A stretch of DNA of 64,000 nt from Pseudoruegeria sp. SK021 (GTDB lineage Bacteria; Pseudomonadota; Alphaproteobacteria; Rhodobacterales; Rhodobacteraceae), in the NCBI RefSeq assembly GCF_002119405.1, contig NZ_MTBG01000015.1, positions 1-64,000 of the forward strand. The letters are read 5' to 3'. How positions within the stretch are numbered: position 1 is the stretch's first letter; each line of letters starts with the position of its first letter. Under the pieces are notes generated by a model. That model was not told the DNA's origin. It saw only the letters and a program-made list of their open reading frames with translations, and did not search any database. Positions 1-8,582 of this stretch are shown piece by piece. The position numbers and the translations under genes were made by a program.

Positions 1-353
1 GGGTCATAAAGGGTGCCATGGATGGCCCTGCCTTCGCCGCCTATGTACGCGAAGTTCTGGTGCCAGAAATTGAGCCCGGAACAGTCGTCATACTGGACAA
101 CTTGGCGACCCACAAAAACAAGGAGGCCGCAGATGCACTGCGGGCGCATGGATGCTGGTTCCTTTTCCTGCCGCCATACTCGCCTGACCTTAATCCCATC
201 GAACAGGCATTCTCCAAGCTGAAAGCCCATCTTCGCCGGATCGGGGCTAGGACATTCACCGACGTGTTCGATGCCATCGGAAAAATCTGCGATCTATACG
301 ACCCTCAAGAATGCTGGAACTACTTCAAGGCCGTCGGATATGTTTCAGGTTAA
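1..353 (+). CDS. IS630-family transposase, 3' part (cut by window edge)
   Basis: The reading frame is open from the first bases and ends in TAA at 351-353. The visible part is the C-terminal half of a DDE-type transposase of the IS630/Tc1-mariner superfamily. The stretch VILDNLATHKNK carries the second catalytic Asp (D of LDN), and FLPPYSPDLNPIEQAFSKLK carries the third acidic residue (E of NPIEQ); both are hallmarks of IS630 transposases. The codons before the first ATG (position 18) continue the same conserved pattern (VIKGA-M), so 18 is not the true start and the N-terminal part lies outside the window. Whether the element is intact cannot be judged, and no clear right-hand terminal inverted repeat was recognised after the stop. 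Confidence 0.85.
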   Translation, partial: VIKGAMDGPAFAAYVREVLVPEIEPGTVVILDNLATHKNKEAADALRAHGCWFLFLPPYSPDLNPIEQAFSKLKAHLRRIGARTFTDVFDAIGKICDLYDPQECWNYFKAVGYVSG

Positions 354-1321
354 AACAGAAACGCTTTAGCCAAAAATATCATGGCAATATTTATTGTTTA
401 TAGCAAGAACAGCGCTCACTTATCGACGCACTGACGACGCGCTGACGACGCATCGACAACGCGCTGACGACGCAGCAGGGGCTATATGGACGGCAACAAC
501 CATGTGATGGGGCCACGACGCGTTTTCAGGAGAAGTTTGACGGGATTTTAGGCCAATAAAATCAAGGATTATGGCCGTCCAAAATCAGACCGAAACCTAT
601 GGATTTCAGGAAATCGCCGCAGATCCACCAAAACGGCCCCCTGAGGGGCCTTCCGTGGTCAACGTATGCCGGGGTCAAAAAAACACGACATGCCACTTCA
701 GGCGCTCTCTCAGCGGCGCTGACGGCCTGTACGTCGGCTTTCCGACCGGAGAGCTTCCGCCAGCGGGTCATCCATTTCCGCCAAAACTCCCATATTCGCC
801 ATGATTTCCGGCCAGTGAAGCTACTGAAAAGGTACACCTATTTCGACGTCGCAACAATCACTTTTTCGAAAAAACCTACGGCGTCATAACCACAAGCATG
901 CCAGCAGATATGACCTCGAAAATGACCCGCAAAAACTGCACAGGTGGTTATGACGCCGTAGGTTTTGAAAAAATAGCCGTGTTTTGGCGGCCAAATTTCT
1001 GGCCTTCTACGTAGGGTTTGGGTGGGGGATGCCGGTGGTTAGTTTGACGTGATAAACTGCCAAAAATGTCGCAAAAGTGGCAGGAATGCAAAAATAGGTC
1101 TCAAACACTGGGCGCGATATGCAGAACAAAATGATCGAATTTGACTACTACAAAGAGGCTGTCGTCGGCATTTTTCCCCTTCTTGAGTCGGTGAATATGG
1201 GGCTGTTCAAGGAGTCAAACCGAGTTGAGCCGAGCGTCAATGCGATTTTGATGTGGGTCGGCATCGGCGAGTTGAAACTCGCTCCTGTCTTCAGTGGCTG
1301 GCTTTCAAAGCGCCATCCGTG
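354..1321. other. Repeat-rich intergenic region beside the IS630 end
   Basis: No convincing gene was found in these 968 bases. They contain two copies of GCGCTGACGACGC (439-451 and 461-473), a GGCCCC/GGGGCC stem (635-650), a long inverted repeat (871-966, listed separately) and a TGCCA...TGGCA hairpin (1058-1082). An open frame on the plus strand from 1119 encodes about 98 residues. It runs into the antisense 3' end of the thiolase gene and resembles nothing I recognise, so it is not called. The region reads like decayed or mobile-element-associated sequence. Confidence 0.5.
871..966. repeat. 23-bp perfect inverted repeat with about 50-base spacer
   Basis: Bases 871-893 and 944-966 are exact reverse complements over 23 positions (core CCTACGGCGTCATAACCAC). 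A poorer A/T extension with one indel follows on the outer side. The roughly 96-base unit could fold into a long hairpin. It could be a small non-autonomous element (MITE-like), a REP-type repeat or a transcribed hairpin. No flanking target duplication was recognised. Confidence 0.6.
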
Positions 1322-2500
1322 TCAACAGGCTTCAAGACAGGTCGCGACGCCCATTCCGCCGCCGATGCATAGGGAAGCGAGGCCGCGTTTTGCCCCGTTG
1401 CGCCTCATGCCGTGAACCAAGGTTGTGACGATTCGGTTGCCGCTGGCCGCCAGTGGATGGCCGAGGGCAATCGCACCGCCGTTGCAGTTGATCCGCATTG
1501 GATCCCAATCCATCTCTCGGTTCACGGCCAGTGACTGGGCGGCGAAGGCTTCGTTAATTTCCAGCCGGTCAAGGTCGGCCGCGGTCCAGCCGGCCTTGTC
1601 TAGTGCCTTGCGCGAGGCCGTGACCGGGCCGAGGCCCATGTCCATCGGGTCAAGCGCTCCGGCAGCGTAGGACACGATCCGAGCCAGCGGGGTCAGGTTC
1701 AGGTTTCGAAGGTATTTCTCGCTGACCACCAGCACGGCCGAAGCGCCATCGTTCAACCCCGATGCATTGCCTGCGGTGATGGTGCCGGCCCCGCTAAACG
1801 CAGGGCGCATTGCCGCGAGCGTGTCAAGGCTAGTCGCCTTCGGATGTTCATCGCGGCAGAATAGGACATCGCCTTGGCGTGAAGGCACCTGAATAGGGAC
1901 GATTTCGGCGTCGAAGCTGCCATCAGCCTGTGCACGCAGCGCCTTTTCCTGCGACTGAATCGCAAAGCGGTCCTGTTCGTCACGGGTGATCTGATAGCGT
2001 TGGGCCAACGCCTCAACTGTGGATCCCATATGGATGTCGTTGAAAACGTCCCACAAGCCGTCGACGATCATCATGTCACGCGCCGTCTGATCCCCCATTT
2101 TAAGCGGTGTTCGTGCGCCATACAGAAGATGCGGTGCCTCGGTCATGCTGTCTTGACCGGTGGCTAAAACCATATCTGCATCCCCCGCCTTGATCGCCTG
2201 TGCGGCAAGGTGAATGGATTTCTGACCGGCACCGCACACCTTGTTGATGGTCATTGCAGGCACGTGGACGGGAATGCCGGCCCAGATCGCGGCTTGGCGT
2301 GCGGGGTTCTGACCTGCACCGCCCTGAAGCACCTGACCGACGATAACCTCGTCCAGCAGGCCGGGATCGACTGCGGCGTCGGCCAGAACTGCGCGCATGA
2401 CCTGCGCCCCGATCTGGGCCGCCGACATGCCCGCCAGCGACCCGTTGAGGCGCGCGATGGGGGCGCGCTTTGCGCTGACGATAAAGATGCCTGGCTGCAT
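1322..2500 (-). CDS. atoB: Acetyl-CoA acetyltransferase (thiolase II)
   Basis: This 392-residue protein has the length and all catalytic signatures of degradative/biosynthetic thiolases. The nucleophile Cys89 is in KVCGAGQKS, the catalytic His348 is in GGAIALGHPLAASG, and the second Cys378 is in LCIGGGMG. Known chemistry of the family is interconversion of acetoacetyl-CoA plus CoA with two acetyl-CoA, in the cytoplasm. With an acetoacetyl-CoA synthetase and an AtoE-like permease nearby, cleavage of acetoacetyl-CoA from imported short-chain acids is the likely role. It could equally be called PhaA or a 3-ketoacyl-CoA thiolase of broader range. The ATG at 2500 follows GGGGATCACC. An 18-bp palindrome (2526-2543) sits 26 bases upstream, suggesting control by the adjacent TetR protein. 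Confidence 0.9.
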   Translation of the reverse strand: MQPGIFIVSAKRAPIARLNGSLAGMSAAQIGAQVMRAVLADAAVDPGLLDEVIVGQVLQGGAGQNPARQAAIWAGIPVHVPAMTINKVCGAGQKSIHLAAQAIKAGDADMVLATGQDSMTEAPHLLYGARTPLKMGDQTARDMMIVDGLWDVFNDIHMGSTVEALAQRYQITRDEQDRFAIQSQEKALRAQADGSFDAEIVPIQVPSRQGDVLFCRDEHPKATSLDTLAAMRPAFSGAGTITAGNASGLNDGASAVLVVSEKYLRNLNLTPLARIVSYAAGALDPMDMGLGPVTASRKALDKAGWTAADLDRLEINEAFAAQSLAVNREMDWDPMRINCNGGAIALGHPLAASGNRIVTTLVHGMRRNGAKRGLASLCIGGGMGVATCLEAC

Positions 2501-2525
2501 GGTGATCCCCGCTTGAATGGCGTCT

Positions 2526-2543
2526 CTGTACCGAACGGTACAG
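2526..2543. promoter_or_regulatory. Candidate TetR operator upstream of thiolase (site A)
   Basis: CTGTACCGAACGGTACAG has perfect 8-bp arms around a 2-base centre. Related sequences occur before the other transcription units of this cluster (3206-3221, 4668-4683, 4983-4998). It lies between the thiolase start and the tetR 3' end. Confidence 0.6.
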
Positions 2544-2566
2544 ATGTCTTGCAGGGCTGTCCAGAC

Positions 2567-3163
2567 TTAGTTGGCCCGGCAGGCTCGCATTACGATACCG
2601 GAAAACTTCTCGGCCAGCGCTTCGATATCGCCGACCCGGGCAGACGAGACCCAGAGGAAGGAATAGAAGTACATGCCCAAAAGCCCCTTAAGTTCGTCGG
2701 AATCAACGGGGCGAAATACCCCAGTATCGCGCCCATCATTGGCCACACGTTCCCACAGCCGGTAATAGTCGCCATGCAGGCGCAACACGTCCCGCCGCTT
2801 GTCAGGCGACAGGGCGTGAACCTCTCGAAAGCAGACCGTCATTTCGGCATTTGTTTGGATGACGGCCTGCATCAGACCCAAGGACAGTGCCTTTACACGG
2901 GATTCGGTGTCGATTGTGCTGGCGACCACGGCGGCGGCATCGTCCAGAAGATCCCGCAGATAGACTGTCATGATGTTGTACAGTAGGGATTCTTTTGACC
3001 CGATGTGGTGGTAAAGCGCGCCTTTGCCATGGCCAGACACGGCACAGATTTCGGCCGTTCCAACGGCGCCAAAGCCGCGCTCGGCAAATAGCGGGGCAAC
3101 GGCTTTCATTATCTGGCGGGTGGTGCCGGAAATGGGATCAGGGGTGTCGGACAAAACAGCCAT
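2567..3163 (-). CDS. TetR/AcrR-family transcriptional regulator
   Basis: A helix-turn-helix of TetR type occupies about residues 15-62 (from the chosen start): FAERGFGAVGTAEICAVSGH followed by KGALYHHIGSKESLL, the classical 'ALYHHF.SKE.LL' recognition-helix pattern. The rest is a helical ligand-binding domain of about 130 residues with no recognisable ligand signature. An in-frame ATG lies further upstream at 3202, but starting at 3163 (MAVLSDT, preceded by GAAGGT) gives the usual N-terminal length of about 198 residues. It also leaves the candidate operator 3206-3221 in the upstream region, fitting autoregulation. Position between thiolase and AtoE, and similar palindromes at all nearby units, make it the likely local repressor, perhaps responding to an acyl-CoA. 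Confidence 0.85.
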   Translation of the reverse strand: MAVLSDTPDPISGTTRQIMKAVAPLFAERGFGAVGTAEICAVSGHGKGALYHHIGSKESLLYNIMTVYLRDLLDDAAAVVASTIDTESRVKALSLGLMQAVIQTNAEMTVCFREVHALSPDKRRDVLRLHGDYYRLWERVANDGRDTGVFRPVDSDELKGLLGMYFYSFLWVSSARVGDIEALAEKFSGIVMRACRAN

Positions 3164-3205
3164 AGGGGACCTTCGACGGAAAATATGCCTGAGGGTTAGC
3201 ATTTT

Positions 3206-3221
3206 TGGACTGATTGGACCA
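3206..3221. promoter_or_regulatory. Candidate TetR operator upstream of tetR (site D)
   Basis: TGGACTGATTGGACCA matches the reverse complement of site C (4983-4998) at 12 of 16 positions, although its own dyad symmetry is poor. Its location 43 bases upstream of the chosen tetR start suggests autoregulation. It is weaker evidence than sites A and B. Confidence 0.4.
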
Positions 3222-3256
3222 GAGGGCCGAGCGCAGAGAGCACCCGGCCCGTCAGG

Positions 3257-4624
3257 TTACAGAAAAAGTGGCACCAAAGTGACGCCAATTCCGAAGATGA
3301 CGGTGGCAAAGATCATCATCACGGCGGTGTATCCTAGGATGTCCCCGGCGCGCAGACGGGTGACGCCGAGTAGCGGTAGCATCCACATCGGTTGCAGTCC
3401 GTTGGTCAACTGATCGCCATAGCCGAAAGCAATCACCGTTTGGGCGATATTCGCGTTTATCTGCTGCGCAGCCTCAATCAGAATTGGCCCCTGCACCGCC
3501 CACTGTCCGCCGGCAGACGGGACAAAAAGATTAACCACAGCCGCGCTGATCATCGCAAGGAACGGAAAGGTCAGTTCATTCGAGATTGACACAAGTCCGC
3601 TGGCAAAAATGGCAATTAGGCCGGACCCGGCCATGATGCCCATGATCCCTGCATAGAAGGGGAATTGTAGCACCACCTGACCACAGGCTCCGATCGCCTC
3701 ATCGACGGCGCGGACATAGGCGATAGGGGTGCGGTGCGCGGCCATACCAAGGATCAGCAGCGTGAAGTTCACCAGATTGAGGTTCAGATCGAAGCCATTG
3801 GTGGCGAAGTGCCACAGGATATACCCCATCCCTGTCAGAACCACGATCCAACTCAGAATCTGCGAATTCTCCATTTTGGCCGCGAATGTTCCATCATGCG
3901 GATTGACCAGACTGGCGTTGCCGCCAAGCGCGTCGCTGCTGGCAGCAGCACCCAGAGAGCGTGGGGTGCCTTCGATTTCGACAAGCATCCGGTCGGCTTC
4001 CTTGGGCTGCATGGCGGCATAAACGAAAGGGATGATCAGGCCATAGGCAATCAGCGTCACGATGTTGAAGCCGGTAAGGATGGTCTGATCCAAGGGGATC
4101 AGGCCGATCTCATCCATCATGAAATGACCGGCGGTATTGACCAGTAACGGTGCCGACGCGGACAGACCGCAGTTGAAAATGATCAGCCCGGAAAAGCCTG
4201 CGGCAGCGGCCAAAGGATAATGTACCTTGATGCCACGGCGGAGGCACGATTCGCAAATTCGGCGGGCTGAAATGGCGCCAATAATCAGTCCAAGACCCCA
4301 GCTGAGCGCACCGAACACCACAGCAAGCAACGTGACCGTGACAATCGCCTGTGACGGTGTCTTCGGCAATTTGGCAACTTTATCGATGGCGCGTCCAACC
4401 GGTGGCGACGATGCCAGCACGTAACCGAACAGCAAAATGACCGTCATCTGCATGGCGAATGTCAGAAGATTCCAGAACCCGCCGTACCATTGTCCGACGA
4501 CCTCGGCGGGGGTGGTGGGGGTAAGTAGAACCGCCAAAATCGCCGTCACGATCGTTAGAATGATCGCAAAGATGAACGGATTGGGAATGTATTTGCGCGC
4601 GAAGCCAGAGCACGCGGCACCCAT
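3257..4624 (-). CDS. atoE: Short-chain fatty acid transporter, AtoE family
   Basis: This is a polytopic membrane protein of about 455 residues, with roughly ten or more hydrophobic segments and stretches typical of the AtoE/short-chain fatty acid transporter family: FARKYIPNPFIFAIILT near the N-terminus, SWGLGLIIGAISAR, and FVPSAGGQWAVQGPI near the C-terminus. Known members move acetoacetate, butyrate and similar acids across the inner membrane. The open frame extends to 4684, but that start would overlap the palindrome at 4668-4683. GGAGG (minus strand, about 4644-4648) precedes the ATG at 4624 by about 17 bases, so either 4624 or a non-standard start a few codons earlier is used. It sits with thiolase and acetoacetyl-CoA synthetase. 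Confidence 0.88.
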   Translation of the reverse strand: MGAACSGFARKYIPNPFIFAIILTIVTAILAVLLTPTTPAEVVGQWYGGFWNLLTFAMQMTVILLFGYVLASSPPVGRAIDKVAKLPKTPSQAIVTVTLLAVVFGALSWGLGLIIGAISARRICESCLRRGIKVHYPLAAAAGFSGLIIFNCGLSASAPLLVNTAGHFMMDEIGLIPLDQTILTGFNIVTLIAYGLIIPFVYAAMQPKEADRMLVEIEGTPRSLGAAASSDALGGNASLVNPHDGTFAAKMENSQILSWIVVLTGMGYILWHFATNGFDLNLNLVNFTLLILGMAAHRTPIAYVRAVDEAIGACGQVVLQFPFYAGIMGIMAGSGLIAIFASGLVSISNELTFPFLAMISAAVVNLFVPSAGGQWAVQGPILIEAAQQINANIAQTVIAFGYGDQLTNGLQPMWMLPLLGVTRLRAGDILGYTAVMMIFATVIFGIGVTLVPLFL

Positions 4625-4667
4625 TGTGTATAGAATGATTTCCTCCCAAAGTCCGACCTGCCCTCCA

Positions 4668-4683
4668 CTGACCGATCGGTACA
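4668..4683. promoter_or_regulatory. Candidate TetR operator upstream of atoE (site B)
   Basis: On the minus strand this reads TGTACCGATCGGTCAG, with the perfect core ACCGATCGGT (4671-4680). It shares TGTACCG-NN-CGGT with site A and lies about 45 bases upstream of the chosen atoE start. Confidence 0.55.
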
Positions 4684-4684
4684 A

Positions 4685-5047
4685 CTTTTGACCCTAGGCT
4701 GTGAAACATTATTCCGACAAGGCTGAAATTTTGGCAGACACGCTAATCCATTGCATTTGGCGAACTCAAGCAGTTGAATTTCTGCTGCGACCAACTGCCA
4801 ATATATTGCGTTGGGCGCGGCTATGAATCCGGAAGAATGGCCCAAATATCATTGAATTGTAATATATTCCGACTTCCCTGTCGATCATTCGGCAGCTCGC
4901 CAATCGCAGTCTTGCGAACCCGCTGTAAACAATAAGTGGATCATCGGCCGAAAAAATAAAAACCCGCTTTACGACTGGCTGTTGTACCGATTAGTCCATA
5001 AGTGAGGGCCGCAGTGCGCGAGGTCGCCTTGGAGGAGGAAAAAGTTC
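4685..5047. other. Divergent intergenic region atoE / acetoacetyl-CoA synthetase
   Basis: This 363-base stretch is more A/T-rich than its flanks, holds no credible gene and separates two divergent units. It contains site C (4983-4998) and must include the promoter for the rightward operon. No terminator-like hairpin with a T-run was seen. Confidence 0.55.
4983..4998. promoter_or_regulatory. Candidate TetR operator upstream of aacS operon (site C)
   Basis: TGTACCGATTAGTCCA keeps the left arm TGTACCG of sites A and B exactly, while the right arm is degenerate (4 of 7). It lies 50 bases upstream of the aacS start. Its presence links the rightward operon to the same regulator. Confidence 0.45.
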
Positions 5048-6991
5048 ATGGACGAACAACAGATGTGGCAGCCGGATTCGGCTTGGGCAAGCAGTTCGGC
5101 CCTAGCAGATTTTGCAAAGTCTGTCGGCAGGTCGGCTGCAGACTACCCCGCCTTGCACGCATGGTCGGTTTCGGATCTCGGCGGCTTCTGGTCGGCGTTC
5201 TGGGACTTTGCCGGCGTCATCGGTGACAAGGGCGACATCGCGTTTACCGCTCCGGGCGGCGCACGGATGACTGGGGCGCAGTTTTTTCCTGAGGCGCGCT
5301 TGAACATTGCCGAGAATTTTCTGAAAGGCGATGATGCGGCGCTGGCCGTGATTGAAACTGATGAAGATGGCGGGCGGCGTGACATCACCCGTGCCGAATT
5401 GCGTGCTGAGGTGGCCCGGATTGCCCGTGGCATGCGCACAGTCGGTGTCGGCGTCGGGGACAGCGTCGGTGTGGTCTTGCCAAACCGTCTGGAATGTCTT
5501 GTGACCCAACTGGCCGCCATGTCCATCGGCGCGATCTGGACGTCGTGTTCTCCGGACTTCGGGGTGGCGGCAATCCTCGACCGGATCGGTCGGGTAAACC
5601 CCAAGCTGATGATCGTTCAGGCGCAGGTGCGCTATGGTGGCAAGGATGTAGACTTGTCGACACGCCTGTCTGATGTGGCGCGTGGCATGGTCGGGCTGGA
5701 ACATCTTGTCACCATCGGTGCAGGCGATGTGACGGCCGAGGTGCCGGTCACTGATTGGCAGGCATTTGGTACGGCCGGTTCTCTTGAGTTTGAACGGCTT
5801 GCCTTTGATGCGCCGTGCTATGTTCTTTATACCTCGGGTACTACCGGTGCCCCCAAGGCGATTGTGCATCGCACCGGCGGTGTTCTGCTACAGCAACTCA
5901 AAGAACACATGCTGCACGGCGATCTGCGCCAAGGGGACCGGTTCCTTTGGTACACCAATACGGCGTGGATGATGTATCACTGGGTCGTTGCTTCGCTTGG
6001 CTGTGGTGCGACCGTGGTCCTCTATGACGGCGCACCGATCATCAAACGCGACGGCAAGCTGGATTGCAGTCCGTTATGGACGGCGGTTGCGGATCTGCGG
6101 TTGACGCATTTGGGGATCTCACCGAAATACCTCGCGACGCTGGCCGAACAGGGGTATGCGCCCGGTGCCGAAAAGGACTTAAGCAGCCTGCGCTGGATGC
6201 TGTCGGCGGGCAGCCCGGTGGCTCCGCATCAATACGACTGGATCTATGACAAGGTGAAGGCCGACCTCGGGTTTGCCTCGATTTCCGGTGGGACCGAAAT
6301 CATGGGGTGTTTCCTGCTTGGCTCGCCCCTGCATCCGGTGACGCGCGGTCATCTGACGGTTCGGGGATTGGGCATGGCGGCGAATGTATTGGACGACCGT
6401 GGTGCGCCGATCATCGGTCGGGCCGGAGATCTGGTCTGCACCGAACCCTTCCCGTCGATGCCACTGACCTTTTGGGGTCCGGATGGGGATGCGCGGTATC
6501 ACAAGGCCTACTTCGCGGAGCGGGCCGAGATCTGGACCCATGGCGATCATGCCCAGATCGAGCCAGACGGGACAGCGGTGATCCACGGTCGGTCGGACTG
6601 CACCTTAAACCCCGGCGGGGTGCGGATCGGCACGGCCGATATCTATAACGTCTGCGAAAACTTTCCCCAGATTGAGGACAGCATTGTCTTTGGCCGCGCC
6701 ATTCCGGGCGATGAAGAGATAGTGCTGTGTCTGATCCTGAAAGATGGGCAGTCTCTGGGGGATGGATTGGCCCGTGACATTCGGATGGCGTTACGGGCGG
6801 CCTGTTCGCCGCGCCATGTCCCGGCCTGCATTTATCAGGTGAGCGCCATTCCTTATACCGTCAATGGCAAGCGGGTGGAGGCGGCCGCGCGCGCCGTTGC
6901 CTCTGGTCTGGAGGTCAAGAACCGCGCGTCGCTTGTGAACGAGGAGTGTCTTTTGCAGTTTTCCGGTCTCAGCCGCGAGGCAGCACTATGA
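5048..6991 (+). CDS. aacS: Acetoacetyl-CoA synthetase
   Basis: This 647-residue adenylate-forming enzyme activates acetoacetate with ATP and CoA. The AMP-binding P-loop motif YTSGTTGAPKAIVH begins at Tyr261. Other landmarks are the N-terminal FWSAFWDFAGV region, ARLNIAENFL, ISGGTEIMGCFL and the C-terminal catalytic lysine K608 in PYTVNGKRVE. The length of about 650 and the ARLNIAEN/FWDF features separate it from ordinary acetyl-CoA synthetase and fit the acetoacetyl-CoA synthetase family. GGAGGAGG lies shortly before the ATG at 5048. The next gene starts inside its stop (ATGA), so they are translationally coupled. Product acetoacetyl-CoA would feed the thiolase encoded leftward. Confidence 0.9.
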   Translation: MDEQQMWQPDSAWASSSALADFAKSVGRSAADYPALHAWSVSDLGGFWSAFWDFAGVIGDKGDIAFTAPGGARMTGAQFFPEARLNIAENFLKGDDAALAVIETDEDGGRRDITRAELRAEVARIARGMRTVGVGVGDSVGVVLPNRLECLVTQLAAMSIGAIWTSCSPDFGVAAILDRIGRVNPKLMIVQAQVRYGGKDVDLSTRLSDVARGMVGLEHLVTIGAGDVTAEVPVTDWQAFGTAGSLEFERLAFDAPCYVLYTSGTTGAPKAIVHRTGGVLLQQLKEHMLHGDLRQGDRFLWYTNTAWMMYHWVVASLGCGATVVLYDGAPIIKRDGKLDCSPLWTAVADLRLTHLGISPKYLATLAEQGYAPGAEKDLSSLRWMLSAGSPVAPHQYDWIYDKVKADLGFASISGGTEIMGCFLLGSPLHPVTRGHLTVRGLGMAANVLDDRGAPIIGRAGDLVCTEPFPSMPLTFWGPDGDARYHKAYFAERAEIWTHGDHAQIEPDGTAVIHGRSDCTLNPGGVRIGTADIYNVCENFPQIEDSIVFGRAIPGDEEIVLCLILKDGQSLGDGLARDIRMALRAACSPRHVPACIYQVSAIPYTVNGKRVEAAARAVASGLEVKNRASLVNEECLLQFSGLSREAAL

Positions 6992-8148
6992 GCCTGGCTC
7001 GGTCAAAGGCCGCAATTGTCGGCGTAGGTGAACTGGCCCCGATCCGTCGAACTGTCGGTGAAAGCACACTGGGAATGTTGGCGCGGTGCGCCGCGCTGGC
7101 GCTGACGGATTCTGGTCTTGAGAAGGCTGAGATCGACGGGCTGCTTGTCGGGCCGCAGGTCGGTGAGACGCCGCAGCACGTGCCGGCCACCATGGCGGAG
7201 TACCTTGGGCTGATGCCGACCATGTCCAATGTTGTCGATCTTGGCGGTGCGTCCGGGCTGGGTATGATCTGGCGCGCTGCGGCTGCGATTGAGGCGGGCA
7301 TGTGCGAGGCGGTGCTGTGCGTTATCGGGAACCATCGCAATTCTGACGCGCCGCGCAGCCCCAACCGCAATCCGATCCGCGAATTTGACGTGCCATTCGG
7401 GGCCTCCGGGGCCAATGTCGCCTATGCCTTGCTCAAGCAGGCGCATATGGCACAGTACGGCAGCACGGATGCGGATTTTGCCCTGATTGCGCATTGGGCC
7501 CGGGCCAACGCCCAACTGACGCCCGAGGCAATCTTTTACGGCCAGCCCGCAAGTGTCGACGAAATCCTTGCCTCGCCTATGATCGCCGCGCCGTTGCACA
7601 AATTTGAAATCGTGATGCCGGTCGCCGGGGCCGAGGCGGTGATCGTGACCTCGGCCAAGCGTGCCAAAGACCGGGGCATGACCGCCGTGCATCTGTTGGG
7701 CGCGGGCGAAAAGATCACTCATCGTGCGGTGTCTCAAGCGCCGGATTTGACCTCTGGTCCCCTGAAGCCGTCAATGGCGCGCGCCTTTGCACAATCCGGC
7801 ACCCGGGTTCAGGATATGTCGCTGCTGTCGCTTTATGACTGTTATACAGTCATGGTCGCCACCACGCTGGAAGATTCCGGGATATGTCCGCCGGGCGGGT
7901 TTGGGGCGTTCATGCGCGACCACGATTTTGGTCCCGCCGGTCGCTATCCGATGAACTCCAATGGTGGCCAGTTGGGCTTTGGCCAGCCCGATCTTGCCGG
8001 GGGGATGGTGCATGTTGTCGACGCTGTGCACCAGTTGCGCGGCACCGCCACTGGCCGACAAATTCAAGGGGCCGAGCTTGCGCTGGTGACCGGCAACGGT
8101 GCCACGATGTCCGAAGCTGTGGCGCTGGTATTGGGGGCAGACGTATGA
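6988..8148 (+). CDS. Thiolase-fold protein of lipid-transfer/Ltp2 type without thiolase residues
   Basis: This 386-residue protein has a thiolase-like fold pattern of the SCP-x/lipid-transfer class (IVGVGE, VVDLGGASGLGM, SLYDCYT, NSNGGQLGFGQPD). At the place of the nucleophilic cysteine there is Gly87 (GGASG), and the usual catalytic His of the 'GHP' motif is Gln333 (GQP). It is therefore unlikely to be a classical thiolase. Such proteins encoded next to a DUF35 protein and a MaoC hydratase resemble the Ltp2 retro-aldolase system that removes side chains in steroid degradation, but the true substrate here is unknown. The ATG at 6988 overlaps the aacS stop; an earlier in-frame ATG (6946) would overlap aacS further and is not preferred. 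Confidence 0.75.
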   Translation: MSLARSKAAIVGVGELAPIRRTVGESTLGMLARCAALALTDSGLEKAEIDGLLVGPQVGETPQHVPATMAEYLGLMPTMSNVVDLGGASGLGMIWRAAAAIEAGMCEAVLCVIGNHRNSDAPRSPNRNPIREFDVPFGASGANVAYALLKQAHMAQYGSTDADFALIAHWARANAQLTPEAIFYGQPASVDEILASPMIAAPLHKFEIVMPVAGAEAVIVTSAKRAKDRGMTAVHLLGAGEKITHRAVSQAPDLTSGPLKPSMARAFAQSGTRVQDMSLLSLYDCYTVMVATTLEDSGICPPGGFGAFMRDHDFGPAGRYPMNSNGGQLGFGQPDLAGGMVHVVDAVHQLRGTATGRQIQGAELALVTGNGATMSEAVALVLGADV

Positions 8149-8582
8149 CGAACCTGACCGACATCAATGTCCCGGGACCAACCACCATTCCGCTGACCGA
8201 ACCGTTCTGGGACGCGGCGGCAGAGGGCCGGTTCATCCTACAGCTCTGCGGCGGGTGCCAGCAGCATGTGTTCTATCCGCGTGAGATTTGCCCTCATTGC
8301 TGGTCAGGGGATTTGCATTGGGTTCCGGCATCGGGGCAGGGGACGCTGAAATCCTTCACCATCGTCCACCGACCCGGGCATCCGGGCTGGATGGCAGTGA
8401 CGCCCTATACTGTCGGGCTGGTGGCGCTGGCCGAAGGCCCGACCATGCTGAGCCATATTCTGGGCGACGCGCCGCAGGTTGGACAAGCGGTGGGCTTCGC
8501 GCCGACCAACATCGGGGGGCGCGTCCTGCCATGTTTCCGCATCATCACGTCACAAACCACACCCAAAGGGGATTTAGCATGA
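8145..8582 (+). CDS. DUF35/OB-fold zinc-ribbon acyl-CoA-binding protein
   Basis: This 145-residue protein has the two-part structure of DUF35 proteins. An N-terminal rubredoxin-like zinc ribbon carries Cys35/Cys38 and Cys49/Cys52 (LCGGC and ICPHC), and an OB-fold follows at about residues 60-135. Known relatives (ChsH2-type) bind acyl-CoA and act with Ltp2-like aldolases and MaoC hydratases. The start overlaps the end of the thiolase-fold gene (ATGA-type, 8145-8148) and the stop overlaps the next start (8579-8582). Tight coupling suggests a complex with both neighbours. Confidence 0.82.
   Translation: MTNLTDINVPGPTTIPLTEPFWDAAAEGRFILQLCGGCQQHVFYPREICPHCWSGDLHWVPASGQGTLKSFTIVHRPGHPGWMAVTPYTVGLVALAEGPTMLSHILGDAPQVGQAVGFAPTNIGGRVLPCFRIITSQTTPKGDLA

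Noticed and set aside
1119-1415. 98-codon plus-strand frame
   Set aside because: Its last third is antisense to the thiolase gene, it has no ribosome site and matches no family I know.
6988-8148. Annotation as ordinary acetyl-CoA acetyltransferase
   Set aside because: The nucleophilic Cys and the GHP histidine are replaced by Gly and Gln.
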